Source: Actinomycetota bacterium
GTDB taxonomy: Bacteria > Actinomycetota > Actinomycetes > Streptosporangiales > Streptosporangiaceae
Length of the DNA stretch: 44,856 nt
NCBI GenBank assembly: GCA_003168215.1
Contig: PMSW01000073.1
Coordinates: forward strand, 1-44,856
Direction: 5' to 3'
Shown in pieces: positions 14,745-23,561 of the stretch. Numbering within the stretch: position 1 is the stretch's first letter; each line of letters starts with the position of its first letter. The notes below the pieces were generated by a model. That model did no database searches. It was not told where the DNA came from and saw only the letters and a program-made list of their open reading frames with translations. A program made the translations under genes and the position numbers.

Positions 14745-15590
14745 TCAGGAGTCCAGGCTCAGCACCATGGTCGGCCGCTCGATGACATGGTCGTCGCGCA
14801 GCGGCCGCACGGCCGTGCCGATCGCGAAGAACTCGGTCGTGTGCGAGCCCCAGGTGTGGCTATGCTGGCGCAGCTGCACCCCGACGATGCCTTCGGCGCG
14901 ATACTCCTCCGCCTCGGCCTGCATGCGGCTCATCGCCAGCTCGCGGGCGTCGTACAGCGCCTGGGTGAACTGCTCGAGCTCCACGTTCCTGCCGATGTTG
15001 CCGAGCTTCCCGCCGAGCTTCTGGTGCGCGATGTGGTAGACGCAGGAACCCATCACCATGCCGAGCGGCGCGTAGCCCGCCCGGATCAGCGTCCAGAAGT
15101 CCTGGCCGGACAGGTCGGAGGTGAAGGGCAGGTTCTTGTTGTTCCGCCACTCCTTCACTCCCCCGCCGCCCGCGTCCGGCTCGGCGTGCACCGCCGTGCC
15201 GACCGCGATGAATTCCGCGATGTCGTTGCCGAATTCCTTCATCTCCACGTCCAGCCTGACGCCGACGATGCCGTCCGCGCCCAGCGCCTGGGCCTCCGCT
15301 TCCATCCGGGTCATGGCCAGCTCCCTGGCGTGGTACATGGCCTGGGACAGCACGTCGAGTTCCTGGTTCTTGCCCCAGCGGCCGACCTGCAGGCCGACAT
15401 GGTAAATCGAGCTGCCGAGCACCAGCCCGAGCGGGCGGAACCCGCACTCCCGCACGAGCAGGAACTCGTTGACCGAGAGGTCCGAGGTGAAAATGGCGCC
15501 AGGCTTTCCCGGCCGCAGCTCGGCGAGGCGCTTCATCGCGTCCTGCGGCACGCCCAGCACGCCGAAATCCGTGCTCTGCTGCTCGGTCAT
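14745..15590 (-). CDS. Double YbjQ/UPF0145-domain protein (first)
   Basis: A 281-residue protein made of two YbjQ (UPF0145, heavy-metal-binding-like) domains, about residues 30-135 and 155-265. Each begins with an FTSDLS block ([25 protein letters not shown]), has GFRPLGLVLGSSIYH or GYAPLGMVMGSCVYH, an ARELAMxRMxAEA helix, a GADGIVGVRLDV-type strand and ends in EFIAVGTAV or EFFAIGTAV. Single-domain members form ring pentamers in crystal structures; the biochemical role is unsettled. GGGAGAG just before the ATG supports the start. It lies 57 nt downstream of a second double-YbjQ gene on the same strand, and the two are diverged tandem paralogues. Confidence 0.85.
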   Translation of the reverse strand: MTEQQSTDFGVLGVPQDAMKRLAELRPGKPGAIFTSDLSVNEFLLVRECGFRPLGLVLGSSIYHVGLQVGRWGKNQELDVLSQAMYHARELAMTRMEAEAQALGADGIVGVRLDVEMKEFGNDIAEFIAVGTAVHAEPDAGGGGVKEWRNNKNLPFTSDLSGQDFWTLIRAGYAPLGMVMGSCVYHIAHQKLGGKLGNIGRNVELEQFTQALYDARELAMSRMQAEAEEYRAEGIVGVQLRQHSHTWGSHTTEFFAIGTAVRPLRDDHVIERPTMVLSLDS

Positions 15591-15647
15591 TACTCTCCCT
15601 TGACTGCGTTCGGCCCCGTCATTCGCCCGGCCGGGCTGGCCAGCCGG

Positions 15648-16577
15648 TCAGCTCCCCAGCTTGATCCGCGCCGCCTGGCGGCGCTGCGGGTCGAGGGACA
15701 TGATGGCAAGACTGGAGGCGGGCGCCGGATGGCGCGGGCCGGCGAACCGCACCGTGGCCGTTCCCATGATCGTCACCTCCACGATGTGATCTTTCCTGTG
15801 CTCCTGCATCGGGCACTCCCGGTCACGGACCTGCATGTCCATGCTGGACACCACCACTCCCTCGGCCCCGAGCCTGCTCACGTCCCGTTCCAGCTGGGTG
15901 CGGGCGTCGTGCCTGCCCTGGTTGACCAGGTCGGTGTAGCCGACCACCTCGGAGTTCCCCGCCCCCCAGCTGGTCTGGTTCACGGTCAGCCAGTCATCGT
16001 GCCTGGCGCCGATCGAGATGCCGAGCACGAAACCCGCCGGCACCCAGCCTGCCATGATCAGCTTCGCGAAGTCCTGGCCGGACAGGTCCGAGGTGAACGG
16101 CCTGCGGAGCTCGACGCCGCCGGGCGCGCGCACCGCGGTGCCGATCGCCTTGAACTCAAGGCCGCCGGCCGGGAACCGGCCGATCTCGATCGACGCGCTG
16201 ACCACGCCGTGCCCGCCCAGCGCGGCGCACTCGGCTGACATGCGGTCGATGGCCTTGTGCCGTGCCTCGTACATGGTCCGCACGAGGGCGTTATACGAAC
16301 CCAGGCTGCCCGCCCCGGAGACCGCCGTGATGCTCCGGTAAGGCGCGACGTACCCCCCGTAGCCCGCCCAGGCGCCCGGGCAGCTGTACCCGCCCGTGTA
16401 GCCGATGTTGTAGACCGCCGCGCCGAGCACCTGCCCGACCGGCTCGAAGCCGACGCTCCTGATCGCCGAGAATTCGTCGGCGGACAGCGCCGATCCCCAG
16501 GTCCCGCTGCGGCGGATCTCGGCCATCCGCGCCCTGGCGGCCGGCGGCAGCCCGCCGCCGGACTGATCCTCGGTCAC
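15648..16577 (-). CDS. Double YbjQ/UPF0145-domain protein (second, divergent)
   Basis: A 309-residue paralogue of the downstream gene with the same two-domain plan. The first domain (about 20-145) is unusual: it lacks FTSDLS and carries a Gly/Tyr-rich insertion ([17 protein letters not shown]) between the first two strands. The second (about 155-285) keeps [35 protein letters not shown] and a TIMGTATV end. Two in-frame GTG codons compete. I chose 16577 because AAAGGGG is then about 8 nt away and the resulting MTEDQ resembles the MTEQQ of its neighbour; the GTG at 16583 is too close to the ribosome site. Function unknown beyond the family. Confidence 0.8.
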   Translation of the reverse strand: MTEDQSGGGLPPAARARMAEIRRSGTWGSALSADEFSAIRSVGFEPVGQVLGAAVYNIGYTGGYSCPGAWAGYGGYVAPYRSITAVSGAGSLGSYNALVRTMYEARHKAIDRMSAECAALGGHGVVSASIEIGRFPAGGLEFKAIGTAVRAPGGVELRRPFTSDLSGQDFAKLIMAGWVPAGFVLGISIGARHDDWLTVNQTSWGAGNSEVVGYTDLVNQGRHDARTQLERDVSRLGAEGVVVSSMDMQVRDRECPMQEHRKDHIVEVTIMGTATVRFAGPRHPAPASSLAIMSLDPQRRQAARIKLGS

Positions 16578-16686
16578 CCGCACGCCCCTTTCGGGCCGGT
16601 TCGGCAGTTGCCCCCACGATACCGGCCGGAGGCCCCGGCCCGGAGCATGCGCGCCGCAGCGGCGCTCAGCCAGACGGGCGACGCGA

Positions 16687-16702
16687 ATCCTTCGGGATCA
16701 CG
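16687..16702. repeat. Intergenic copy of the nadE repeat arm
   Basis: ATCCTTCGGGATCACG differs by one base from the 16-bp inverted arm found inside nadE at 5094-5109. It lies between the second YbjQ gene and the small 58-residue gene, about 11.6 kb from the nadE copy. Confidence 0.6.
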
Positions 16703-16728
16703 ACATCAGCGCCGCTCACCGCCAGGGT

Positions 16729-16905
16729 TCACCCGCCTTCGTCCTGGGCATCCCACTCCTCGTTCCGCCGCCTGGCGGTCTCGAGCGCGTTCGCCGCCGC
16801 TTCCCGGCTCGGATACGGCCCGAGCCGGTCCTTGCCCGGGCAGCCGTCATCGGGCTCGACGGTCATGTGTTTCAGGCAGAACCACCAGTGCTGCTCAGCG
16901 TTCAT
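16729..16905 (-). CDS. Small conserved actinobacterial protein beside map
   Basis: A 58-residue frame begins [13 protein letters not shown], continues with [20 protein letters not shown] and [19 protein letters not shown], and ends at the TGA at 16729. This matches my memory of a small protein commonly annotated as hypothetical in actinobacteria, with a WxxCLKH...EPxxGC...RLGPYP layout; the Cys/His arrangement could bind a metal, and the GPYPSREEA-like part resembles a SPOR-type fold. Its ATG is only 20 bp from the divergent ATG of map, so the two promoters must overlap each other's coding sequence. It is shorter than most gene callers' cut-offs and easily missed. Confidence 0.75.
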   Translation of the reverse strand: MNAEQHWWFCLKHMTVEPDDGCPGKDRLGPYPSREAAANALETARRRNEEWDAQDEGG

Positions 16906-16925
16906 GGCTACTACACTTCCAGATC

Positions 16926-17774
16926 ATGACAACGTTGCTCCAGCCCGGCCGGATTTCCCCGCTGCGAAAGGTGCCCGCGAACATCGTGCCCCCGGAGTAC
17001 GTGGGCAGGCGGTACCCGAAAACCGGCGAGCCCGACGTCAAGGATGCCGAGACGATCGCGCGCATGCGGGTTGCCGGGCGGCTCGCGGCCCGCGCCCTGG
17101 CCGAGGTCGGCAGGCACGTGGCGCCCGGCGTCACCACCGACGAACTGGACCGCATCGGGCACGAGTTCCTCTGCGACCACGGCGCCTACCCGAGCACGCT
17201 CGGCTACCGCGGGTACCCCAAATCGCTCTGCACGTCGCTCAACGAGGTGATCTGCCACGGGATCCCGGATGACACGGTGATCGCCGACGGCGACATCGTG
17301 AACATCGACATCACCGGCTTCATCGGCGGCGTGCACGGCGACACCAACGCGACCTTCCTGGCCGGGAATGCGGACGAGGAGTCCCGGCTGCTGGTCGAGC
17401 GCACCGAGGAGGCGATGATGCGCGGCATCCGCGCGGTCGCTCCGGGACGGCCGCTGAACGCGGTTGGCCGGGTCATCGAGTCGTATGCGCGGCGGTTCGG
17501 CTACGGGGTGGTCCGTGACTTTACCGGGCACGGCATCGGCACTAATTTCCACTCTGGCCTGATCGTGCCCCATTTCGACGATCCGGAGACCGACGTGATC
17601 ATGGAGCAGGGGATGACCTTCACGATCGAGCCGATGCTCACCCTCGGCACGATCGCCTATGACGTCTGGCCGGATGGCTGGACGGCCGTCACCCGGGACG
17701 GCAGGCGCACCGCGCAGTTCGAGCACACGCTCCTGGTCACCGGCGACGGCTACGAGATCCTGACGCTCCCGTAG
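16926..17774 (+). CDS. map: Methionine aminopeptidase, type I
   Basis: A 282-residue enzyme that removes the initiator methionine from new proteins. All metal and active-site residues are visible: His111 (ICHGIP), Asp128 and Asp139 ([14 protein letters not shown]), His202 (GHGIGTNFH), Glu235 (TIEPML) and Glu266 (QFEHTLLVT). The frame extends far upstream, but the ATG at 16926 gives the normal actinobacterial length, with the short N-terminal [13 protein letters not shown] leader. No Shine-Dalgarno is seen; TACACT lies 8 nt before the ATG, so the mRNA may be leaderless. Its last 25 bases overlap the convergent mycosin gene. Essential in most bacteria. Confidence 0.95.
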   Translation: MTTLLQPGRISPLRKVPANIVPPEYVGRRYPKTGEPDVKDAETIARMRVAGRLAARALAEVGRHVAPGVTTDELDRIGHEFLCDHGAYPSTLGYRGYPKSLCTSLNEVICHGIPDDTVIADGDIVNIDITGFIGGVHGDTNATFLAGNADEESRLLVERTEEAMMRGIRAVAPGRPLNAVGRVIESYARRFGYGVVRDFTGHGIGTNFHSGLIVPHFDDPETDVIMEQGMTFTIEPMLTLGTIAYDVWPDGWTAVTRDGRRTAQFEHTLLVTGDGYEILTLP

Positions 17775-19063
17775 CGGCGATCGCGCCGCGCGCCGCCGCC
17801 CCGGCCGGAGTTCCTCGCGACCCGGAGGAGGACGACCGCCAGGGCCGCAAGCGCGATCAGGAACCCGGCGGCCCCCGCGGCCGCGAGCCGCTCCGACCCG
17901 GCGATCCGCGCCCTATCGCGGTGCACGACCTGGATCGGCCCTGGCAGCGGCCCGGAGCCGAAATGGGCGGCCGGAGCCAGGCCGGGCCCGGGCCGCTGCG
18001 CGGCAAGCCCGGCCGCTGCCTTGAGGGCGGCACCGGCATCGACCTCGCCGAACCCGACGCCCGGGCGGTACCCGCCGGCTGGCCGGTACCTTGCGGAGCT
18101 GACCAGCGCCTGCCGGACCTGGGCCGGGCTCAGCCGCGGGTACCGTGACCTGATCAGCGCGGCCACGCCGGCGACGAACGCCGACGCCGGGCTGGTGCCG
18201 TTGACGGCCAGGTAGCCGCCGCCGGGCGCGGCGCCGACCACGGCCACGCCTGGCGCGCAGATCACGACCGACGCGTTGCGGTCGGAGAACGCCGCTCGCT
18301 GGTGGTCCCCGCCCACCGCCCCTACCGAGATGACCCCCGTGAAGGATGCCGGGTAGGAATACCGGGACGACCGGCCCGGCGCGGCGCCGTTGTTCCCCGC
18401 CGACGCCACCACCACCACGCCGCGGGAGATCGCGTAGCCGACGGCCGCACGCACCGGCCGCGCGGCGCTGGCCGAGCCAAGCGACATGTTGATCACCGCC
18501 ACGCCATGGCGGACCGCGTACCGGATTCCGCTGGCGATCGCGGTTTCGTAATGATCGTTCGCGTTGTAGATGGGGAAACCCGGCTCGTCGTCGTCAAGGA
18601 TGACCCGGACCGACAGAATCCTCGCCGCCGGCGCGACCCCGATCACCCCGCTGGCCCGCCCTGGCCCGGTCCCGTGGCCGGCGATCAGCGAGGCGATGAA
18701 GGTGCCGTGCGAGTGCGGCGGCCGGTAGCCGGGAGGATCGGCGGCCCCGGTGAAGTCCGGCCCGGTCGTCACCGAGCCGCTGAGGTCCGGCACCGCCTGG
18801 TCGACGCCCGTGTCGAGTACCCCGACGGTGACGCCCCGTCCCCTGGTCACCCGCCAGGCGGCCGGCACCCCGATGGACGCAAGCTCCGCCAGGTCGCTGG
18901 CCCGGGCCTGCTGGCCGGTGCTCTCGGCCGCCCCGCGTGCTGGCGTAGCGGCAGGCCCGGCGGCTCCGAGCGCCACGATGACGGCGGACGCCGCGAACGC
19001 CGTTACGCGGCGGAAAGTGGCGCGGGCGCGGGCGCGGGCAGGGGCCGCGGCTAGCAAAGCCAC
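17750..19063 (-). CDS. Mycosin-like S8 subtilisin protease, secreted and membrane-anchored
   Basis: A 437-residue S8 serine protease. An Ala-rich signal sequence (to about residue 46) precedes the catalytic domain with Asp84 (GVLDTGVD), His119 ([13 protein letters not shown]), the oxyanion asparagine in ASAGNNG, and Ser291 ([17 protein letters not shown]). A C-terminal hydrophobic helix ([20 protein letters not shown]) followed by a basic tail anchors it with the protease outside the cell. This is the layout of type VII secretion mycosins, but no ESX core genes are in the window. The GTG start overlaps the end of the upstream membrane-protein gene by 13 nt, indicating a coupled pair. The 3' end overlaps map antisense by 25 nt. 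Confidence 0.9.
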   Translation of the reverse strand: MALLAAAPARARARATFRRVTAFAASAVIVALGAAGPAATPARGAAESTGQQARASDLAELASIGVPAAWRVTRGRGVTVGVLDTGVDQAVPDLSGSVTTGPDFTGAADPPGYRPPHSHGTFIASLIAGHGTGPGRASGVIGVAPAARILSVRVILDDDEPGFPIYNANDHYETAIASGIRYAVRHGVAVINMSLGSASAARPVRAAVGYAISRGVVVVASAGNNGAAPGRSSRYSYPASFTGVISVGAVGGDHQRAAFSDRNASVVICAPGVAVVGAAPGGGYLAVNGTSPASAFVAGVAALIRSRYPRLSPAQVRQALVSSARYRPAGGYRPGVGFGEVDAGAALKAAAGLAAQRPGPGLAPAAHFGSGPLPGPIQVVHRDRARIAGSERLAAAGAAGFLIALAALAVVLLRVARNSGRGGGARRDRRYGSVRIS

Positions 19064-19971
19064 TCCGGCTGCGCGCAGGTGACGTCACCGGGTGCGCTGA
19101 GCGGCCCGAGAACCTCCGCGGCCAGCTGCCGGGCCGGCCGGAAGATCGCGTAACGGGGCTGCCGGCTGGCGGCAGCCGGCCGGCCGTCGGCGTAGCCGGC
19201 GACCGCCAGCACGACATACGGCCCCTGCTGCCGCCCCGTCATGACCTGCCGGGCCGCCTCGGTGAAACTCGCGCCGGCGGTGCCGGGAACGGCGAATGCG
19301 CGCAGGCCGTACCAGGGGAATCTCCCGGTTGCCAGGACTGAGAAATCCCCGTAGTCATGGAGGCAGCGAACGGCACGCGGGTCGCTGCCGAATGCGCACG
19401 GGCCGGCCTGGCCGCGGTCTGCGTCGCCGGCCAGGGCGCGGATGAAGGCGCCGGCCTCGCGCGGTCCGGTGAAGGCAAAGACCCCGATCGTATAGAGGAC
19501 GCCCTGGAGCTGATCCGCATAGGTTGCCCGCAGCGCCGCGCGGCAGCCGTCCCGCAGCGCCTGCCGGCCGGCCGCGGCCGCTACCGCCGCCGTGCAGCCA
19601 GCTCCGGCCGAGATCCCGACCCGCCGGGCAGTCTCCCTGGTCTGCAACGCCGTGGTGTAGCGGAGCACGGCGGGGAAGATCCGGCCGGCCGGCCAGGAGC
19701 GCCAGCGGCCGGCTACCTCGGACGCGGCCGCAGCGGACCGCTCCGCCGCCGTCGGCGGCCTGGTCAGCTCCGCATGGGCACTGGACCCGGCCGTCACCGC
19801 AAGCGCAAGGCAGCAGAGCGCGGCCGCCACGAGACAGGCGGCCGGCAGTACCCGCCTCGCCCTGCCGGACCCGCCAGACCCGCCGGGCGGGCCGGACCCG
19901 CCGGGCGGGCCTGGGCATGGCTGGCACTCATCCGGGGACGGGACAGGCCCGCCGGATGGTGGAGTAGTCAC
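19051..19971 (-). CDS. Single-pass membrane protein partnered with the mycosin
   Basis: A 306-residue protein: a Pro/Gly-rich cytoplasmic N-terminus (about 37 residues, containing PPGGSG repeats), one transmembrane helix (VLPAACLVAAALCCLALAV), and an extracytoplasmic domain of about 240 residues with several cysteines ([38 protein letters not shown]). I do not recognise the fold. It overlaps the mycosin-like gene downstream and is probably its partner or substrate. The GTG start lacks a Shine-Dalgarno but has TAGCAT exactly 6 nt upstream, a strong leaderless signal. Function unknown. Confidence 0.75.
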   Translation of the reverse strand: MTTPPSGGPVPSPDECQPCPGPPGGSGPPGGSGGSGRARRVLPAACLVAAALCCLALAVTAGSSAHAELTRPPTAAERSAAAASEVAGRWRSWPAGRIFPAVLRYTTALQTRETARRVGISAGAGCTAAVAAAAGRQALRDGCRAALRATYADQLQGVLYTIGVFAFTGPREAGAFIRALAGDADRGQAGPCAFGSDPRAVRCLHDYGDFSVLATGRFPWYGLRAFAVPGTAGASFTEAARQVMTGRQQGPYVVLAVAGYADGRPAAASRQPRYAIFRPARQLAAEVLGPLSAPGDVTCAQPEWLC

Positions 19972-19977
19972 CCGGGA

Positions 19978-19983
19978 ATGCTA
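19978..19983 (-). promoter_or_regulatory. -10 box of the membrane protein-mycosin operon
   Basis: On the minus strand TAGCAT (TANNNT) is followed by TCCCGG and then the GTG start. There is no ribosome site, so transcription probably begins at the GTG. Confidence 0.5.
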
Positions 19984-19999
19984 GTGGCCAGCAGCCCGG

Positions 20000-20917
20000 T
20001 CATACTCCGCTGGCAACTCGCTCCTGCACGCCTTCCCACCACCGAGGTTCCGGCTTGGCCGTCTCGATCCACCAGGTGGCGCCGCTGGCCTGGTAGGGCA
20101 GCGCAATCTCGGGGACCCCGGCCGGCACGGCCGCCACCTCTGCCCACACCACCAGGTCATAGTCCGGGGCTGGCCCGCCCGCCGCGCCCTCGGCTGCGCT
20201 GCCCGCCCCGCCCTCGGCTGCGCTGCCCGCTCCGCCGCCGGCGGAGCCGCGCGCCGCGGCGATCTTCGCGCCGACGTCGGCGACGTCCGCGGCGGACGGC
20301 CGGACCAGGCTGCCCCCGGCGAACCGGATCGGCACCATGCCGTCCCAGCGCGCGGCCCTGGCGATCGGCCTGGCCGCGGGAAGCACCCCGCCCACCCACA
20401 CCGGAATCCGCGGCCGCTGGACTGGCGTCGGCGCGAACCGGACCGGATCAAGGGTGAAGTGCCTGCCCTGATAGGAGAAACGCTCACCGCCCCACAGGCC
20501 GGCCAGGACATCAAGCCCTTCGTCGAGAAGCTCGGCGCGAACACGCTGGCCGGCCGGCTCATGAAAGATGCCGAAGTCGCCGTAAGCCGGCGAGCCGATT
20601 CCCACGCCAAGGATCAGCCGGCCGTTGCTGAGCCGGTCCAGAGTGGTTGTCTCCTTGGCGAGCTGCCATGGCCTCCGGCGGGGCAGCGGCGTGATCATCG
20701 TCCCGAGGCGGATGCGGCTGGTGCTCGCGGCAACTACGGCCAGAACGAGCCATGGGTCGACGATCGGCGGGCCCTCGCCGGTGTTGGAGAAGACGATGTG
20801 GTCCCAGAGGAAGAACCCATCAAATCCCGCGCGCTCGGCGCCGATTCCCAGCTGGGCCAGCTCCATCGGGTCTTCGGCAAAGCACGGCACGGCCAGGCCG
20901 CGCTGCAGGATGGCCAT
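20000..20917 (-). CDS. LLM class flavin/F420-dependent oxidoreductase (1)
   Basis: A 305-residue luciferase-like TIM-barrel protein. Family features are GAERAGFDGFFLWDHI, TSRIRLGTMITPLPRRRPWQLAKE, LDRLSNGRLILGVGIG and RPRIPVWVGG. In F420-containing actinobacteria such proteins mostly bind F420 rather than FMN, but this cannot be told from the motifs alone. A low-complexity insertion near residues 220-250 (two GSAAEGGA units) is encoded by a 24-bp tandem repeat. GAAAGGGA 6 nt before the ATG fixes the start. It is a single gene divergent from the class III aminotransferase. Substrate unknown. Confidence 0.85.
   Translation of the reverse strand: MAILQRGLAVPCFAEDPMELAQLGIGAERAGFDGFFLWDHIVFSNTGEGPPIVDPWLVLAVVAASTSRIRLGTMITPLPRRRPWQLAKETTTLDRLSNGRLILGVGIGSPAYGDFGIFHEPAGQRVRAELLDEGLDVLAGLWGGERFSYQGRHFTLDPVRFAPTPVQRPRIPVWVGGVLPAARPIARAARWDGMVPIRFAGGSLVRPSAADVADVGAKIAAARGSAGGGAGSAAEGGAGSAAEGAAGGPAPDYDLVVWAEVAAVPAGVPEIALPYQASGATWWIETAKPEPRWWEGVQERVASGV
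20186..20230. repeat. 24-bp tandem repeat inside the LLM oxidoreductase gene
   Basis: A 21-base segment beginning GCCCTCGGCTGCGCTG occurs at 20186-20206 and again at 20210-20230, period 24. It encodes two copies of an eight-residue Gly/Ser/Ala/Glu unit in what should be a surface loop of the barrel. The reading frame is preserved. Confidence 0.75.
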
Positions 20918-21069
20918 AGTCAGTCCCTTTCACGAGTGCGGCCCGGGCACCGCCGGTCCCCCCGCCCGCACCACTAGACAGCATCGCGGAACAGGACGGT
21001 CATGCCCGGCCGAATGGGCAGGAAGACCCCGGCCGTCCGGCGGGCTGCCGCGAGCGCGAGACTGCGGTC

Positions 21070-22443
21070 ATGGGATTCGACTTGCCAGGTCTCCTCGCCG
21101 CCCGGCGTGATCAGGGATACGAACTGCATGCCCGCCACCTGAATCCCCAGCTGCCGCGCATGCTGCATGCCATCGGCTTCGACAGGGTCTATGAGCGAGG
21201 GGAAGGTTGCTACCTCTACGACCGCGACGGCAGCCGCTACCTCGACTACCTGAGCGGCTTCGGCGTCTTCGGCGTGGGCCGCAACCATCCGGTGGTCCGC
21301 AGGGCGCTGCACGACGTGCTCGACGGCGGGCTCGCGGACATGGCCCAGTTCGACTGTGCTCTGCTGCCCGGCCTGCTCGCCGAGCAGTTGCTCGCCAAGG
21401 CGCCGGGACTGGACCGGGTGTATTTCTGCAACAGCGGCACCGAGGCGGTGGAAGCGGCGCTGAAGTTTGCCAGATATGCGACGGGCCGGTCGCGGATCGT
21501 CTACTGCGATCGCGGCTACCACGGTCTCACGGTCGGCTCGCTGTCGGTGAACGGCTCGGCCGAGTTCCGGCGCGGCTTCGATCCGCTGCTGGCCGACACC
21601 GGCATCCCGCTCGGGAGTCTTGATGCGCTGGAAGCCGAGCTCCGCAAGGGAGACGTCGCCGCGCTCATCGTGGAGCCGATTCAGGGCAAAGGCGTCCAGG
21701 CGGCACCGCCGGGGTTCCTCACTGCCGCCCGGACGATGCTGCACGACCATGGGGCGCTGCTCATCTGCGATGAGGTGCAGACCGGCCTCGGGCGAACCGG
21801 GCGGTTCTTCGGCTACCAGCATGAGGCTGTCATACCGGACATCATCTCCGTCGCGAAGGCACTGTCCGGCGGGTTCGTCCCGGTGGGCGCCACCCTGGCC
21901 AAGGACTGGATCTTCGAGAAGGTCTACTCCTCCATGGACCGGGTGCTCGTGCACGACTCGACCTTCGGCGCGAATGCGTCAGCCATGGCCGCCGGCCTGG
22001 CCTGCCTCGCGGTTATCGAGGACGAGCAGCTCGTCAGCAACGCCGAGCGAACCGGGAAGGCGCTGCAGGACGCGCTCAAGGACATGGCCCAGGACTACGA
22101 ACTGCTCGCCGACGTGCGAGGACGCGGGCTGATGCTCGGATTGGAGTTCACCAAGCCTCGCTCACTCAAGCTACGGGCCGGCTGGAACATGCTGCAAGCG
22201 GCCAGGCACGGGCTGTTCGCGCAGATGGTGGTCGTCGCGCTGTTTCAGCAGCACCACATCCTCACCCAGGTGGCCGGCGACCACATGGAGGTGATCAAGC
22301 TGCTGCCGCCGCTGACGATCGGAGACGCAGAGGTAAAGCAGTTCTGCGACGCCTTCGCTACCGTCATGGACGAGGCGCATCGGGGCACCGGCCTGATGTG
22401 GGACTTCGGGCGCACTCTCGTCAAGCAGGCGGTGATCCGCTGA
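21070..22443 (+). CDS. Class III (ornithine/acetylornithine-type) PLP aminotransferase
   Basis: A 457-residue class III aminotransferase. GTEAVEAALKFAR (about 123) and RGYHGLTVGSLSVNG position the cofactor, LICDEVQTGLGRTG (about 231) carries the aspartate that pairs with the PLP nitrogen, and SVAKALSGGFVPVGA contains the Schiff-base Lys263. It probably transfers the omega- or alpha-amino group of a diamine or amino acid; the C-terminal extension after LLPPLTIGD (to MWDFGRTLVKQAVIR) is longer than in ArgD. No ribosome site precedes the ATG, but GAGACT ends 6 nt upstream, so initiation may be leaderless. A Gfo/Idh/MocA oxidoreductase follows 66 nt later on the same strand and may be co-transcribed. 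Confidence 0.85.
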   Translation: MGFDLPGLLAARRDQGYELHARHLNPQLPRMLHAIGFDRVYERGEGCYLYDRDGSRYLDYLSGFGVFGVGRNHPVVRRALHDVLDGGLADMAQFDCALLPGLLAEQLLAKAPGLDRVYFCNSGTEAVEAALKFARYATGRSRIVYCDRGYHGLTVGSLSVNGSAEFRRGFDPLLADTGIPLGSLDALEAELRKGDVAALIVEPIQGKGVQAAPPGFLTAARTMLHDHGALLICDEVQTGLGRTGRFFGYQHEAVIPDIISVAKALSGGFVPVGATLAKDWIFEKVYSSMDRVLVHDSTFGANASAMAAGLACLAVIEDEQLVSNAERTGKALQDALKDMAQDYELLADVRGRGLMLGLEFTKPRSLKLRAGWNMLQAARHGLFAQMVVVALFQQHHILTQVAGDHMEVIKLLPPLTIGDAEVKQFCDAFATVMDEAHRGTGLMWDFGRTLVKQAVIR

Positions 22444-22509
22444 CAGAAATGCGGCCAGGTGCCCGGCAGCTGAATCTTCCGCAGCACGAGAGGCAGGACT
22501 GACGCGAAA

Positions 22510-23514
22510 ATGACCGGAACCGGAGCTGTGCGCTGGGGAATCATCGGCACCGCGAACATCGCGCGATCTGCCTTCCTGCCCGGGCTGCGGCGGGCTGGCG
22601 GAGTGGCCGCCGCGGTGGCCGGCCGCGACGCCGGGCGCACCGGACAGTACGCGCGGGAACACGGTATTGAACGCGCCGTGACGGGATACCTGCGCCTCAT
22701 CGAGGACCCCGCCGTGGACGCCCTCTACATCCCGCTGCCGAACTCGCTGCACGCCGAGTGGACCATCCGCGCGCTGGAAGCGGGCAAGCCCGTGCTGTGC
22801 GAGAAACCGCTCTGCGGCACGCTGGCCGACACCGAGCGCGTGCTGGCCGTGGCCAGCGACACAGGAACGCTGCTCTGGGAGGCGTTCGTCTTCCCGTTTC
22901 ACGCGCAATTCTCGCAGGTCACCCGCTTGCTGGCCGACGGCGCCATCGGCGAACTGCGGGAGATCCAGTCCAATTTTCACTTTAACCTGAGCCGTCCGGA
23001 CAACATCAGGCTGTCCAGGGAACTCGACGGCGGCGCGCTCAACGACGTCGGCTGCTACCCGGTCCGGCTCGCCCTCGAGTTGTTCGGGCCCGGGTACGAG
23101 AGCGCCTGGGCGGCCGCCGAATGGGGCGGCCAGGACGTGGACACCGAGACCCGGGGCAGCCTGGGCTTCGCCGGAGGCCGGCGGCTGCTGCTGTCCTGCA
23201 GCATGCGACGCAGCTACGACACGTTCACCAGCCTGCAGGGAACCGGCGGCCAGATCCATCTCAGCAACCCGTTCCACCCCGGCCGCGCCGACCGGTTCGA
23301 GGTGCTCGCCGCCGGGGCGGAGCCCCGCAGCTACCCGGCCGCCGGGGACGAGCCGTCCTTCACGGCCGCCATCCGGCATATCCAGGCTGTCCTGCACGGC
23401 GAGGAGGCCCCCCGCCAGCTCGCCACCGAGGTTTCGCTCCCCTCCGCCCTTGCGCTGCACGACCTGGCCGAGTCCGCGGCCGCCGCCCGCCTCCCCAGCG
23501 CCCCGCACCAATGA
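22510..23514 (+). CDS. Gfo/Idh/MocA family oxidoreductase
   Basis: A 334-residue NAD(P)-dependent oxidoreductase. The N-terminal Rossmann loop WGIIGTANIAR, then VDALYIPLPNSLHAEW and the family hallmark CEKPLCG (the lysine/proline pair of the active site) are present. The C-terminal half is the alpha/beta substrate domain with NDVGCYPVRLALELFG, which includes the conserved DxGxY/H element. Family members oxidise sugars, inositols or related polyols, or reduce imines; a trans-dihydrodiol/xylose dehydrogenase-like role is plausible. It follows the aminotransferase closely, which would fit an amino-sugar or aminocyclitol step, but no other pathway genes are adjacent. Confidence 0.85.
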   Translation: MTGTGAVRWGIIGTANIARSAFLPGLRRAGGVAAAVAGRDAGRTGQYAREHGIERAVTGYLRLIEDPAVDALYIPLPNSLHAEWTIRALEAGKPVLCEKPLCGTLADTERVLAVASDTGTLLWEAFVFPFHAQFSQVTRLLADGAIGELREIQSNFHFNLSRPDNIRLSRELDGGALNDVGCYPVRLALELFGPGYESAWAAAEWGGQDVDTETRGSLGFAGGRRLLLSCSMRRSYDTFTSLQGTGGQIHLSNPFHPGRADRFEVLAAGAEPRSYPAAGDEPSFTAAIRHIQAVLHGEEAPRQLATEVSLPSALALHDLAESAAAARLPSAPHQ

Positions 23515-23561
23515 GCCTGGCCCACTCGCCCGCTGTGGCCGGCTAAGCGATGATGTGACTC

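Noticed and set aside
14787-16238. A 483-codon plus-strand open frame
   Set aside because: It is antisense to the two double-YbjQ genes, whose domain repeats are clear; composition is shadow-like.
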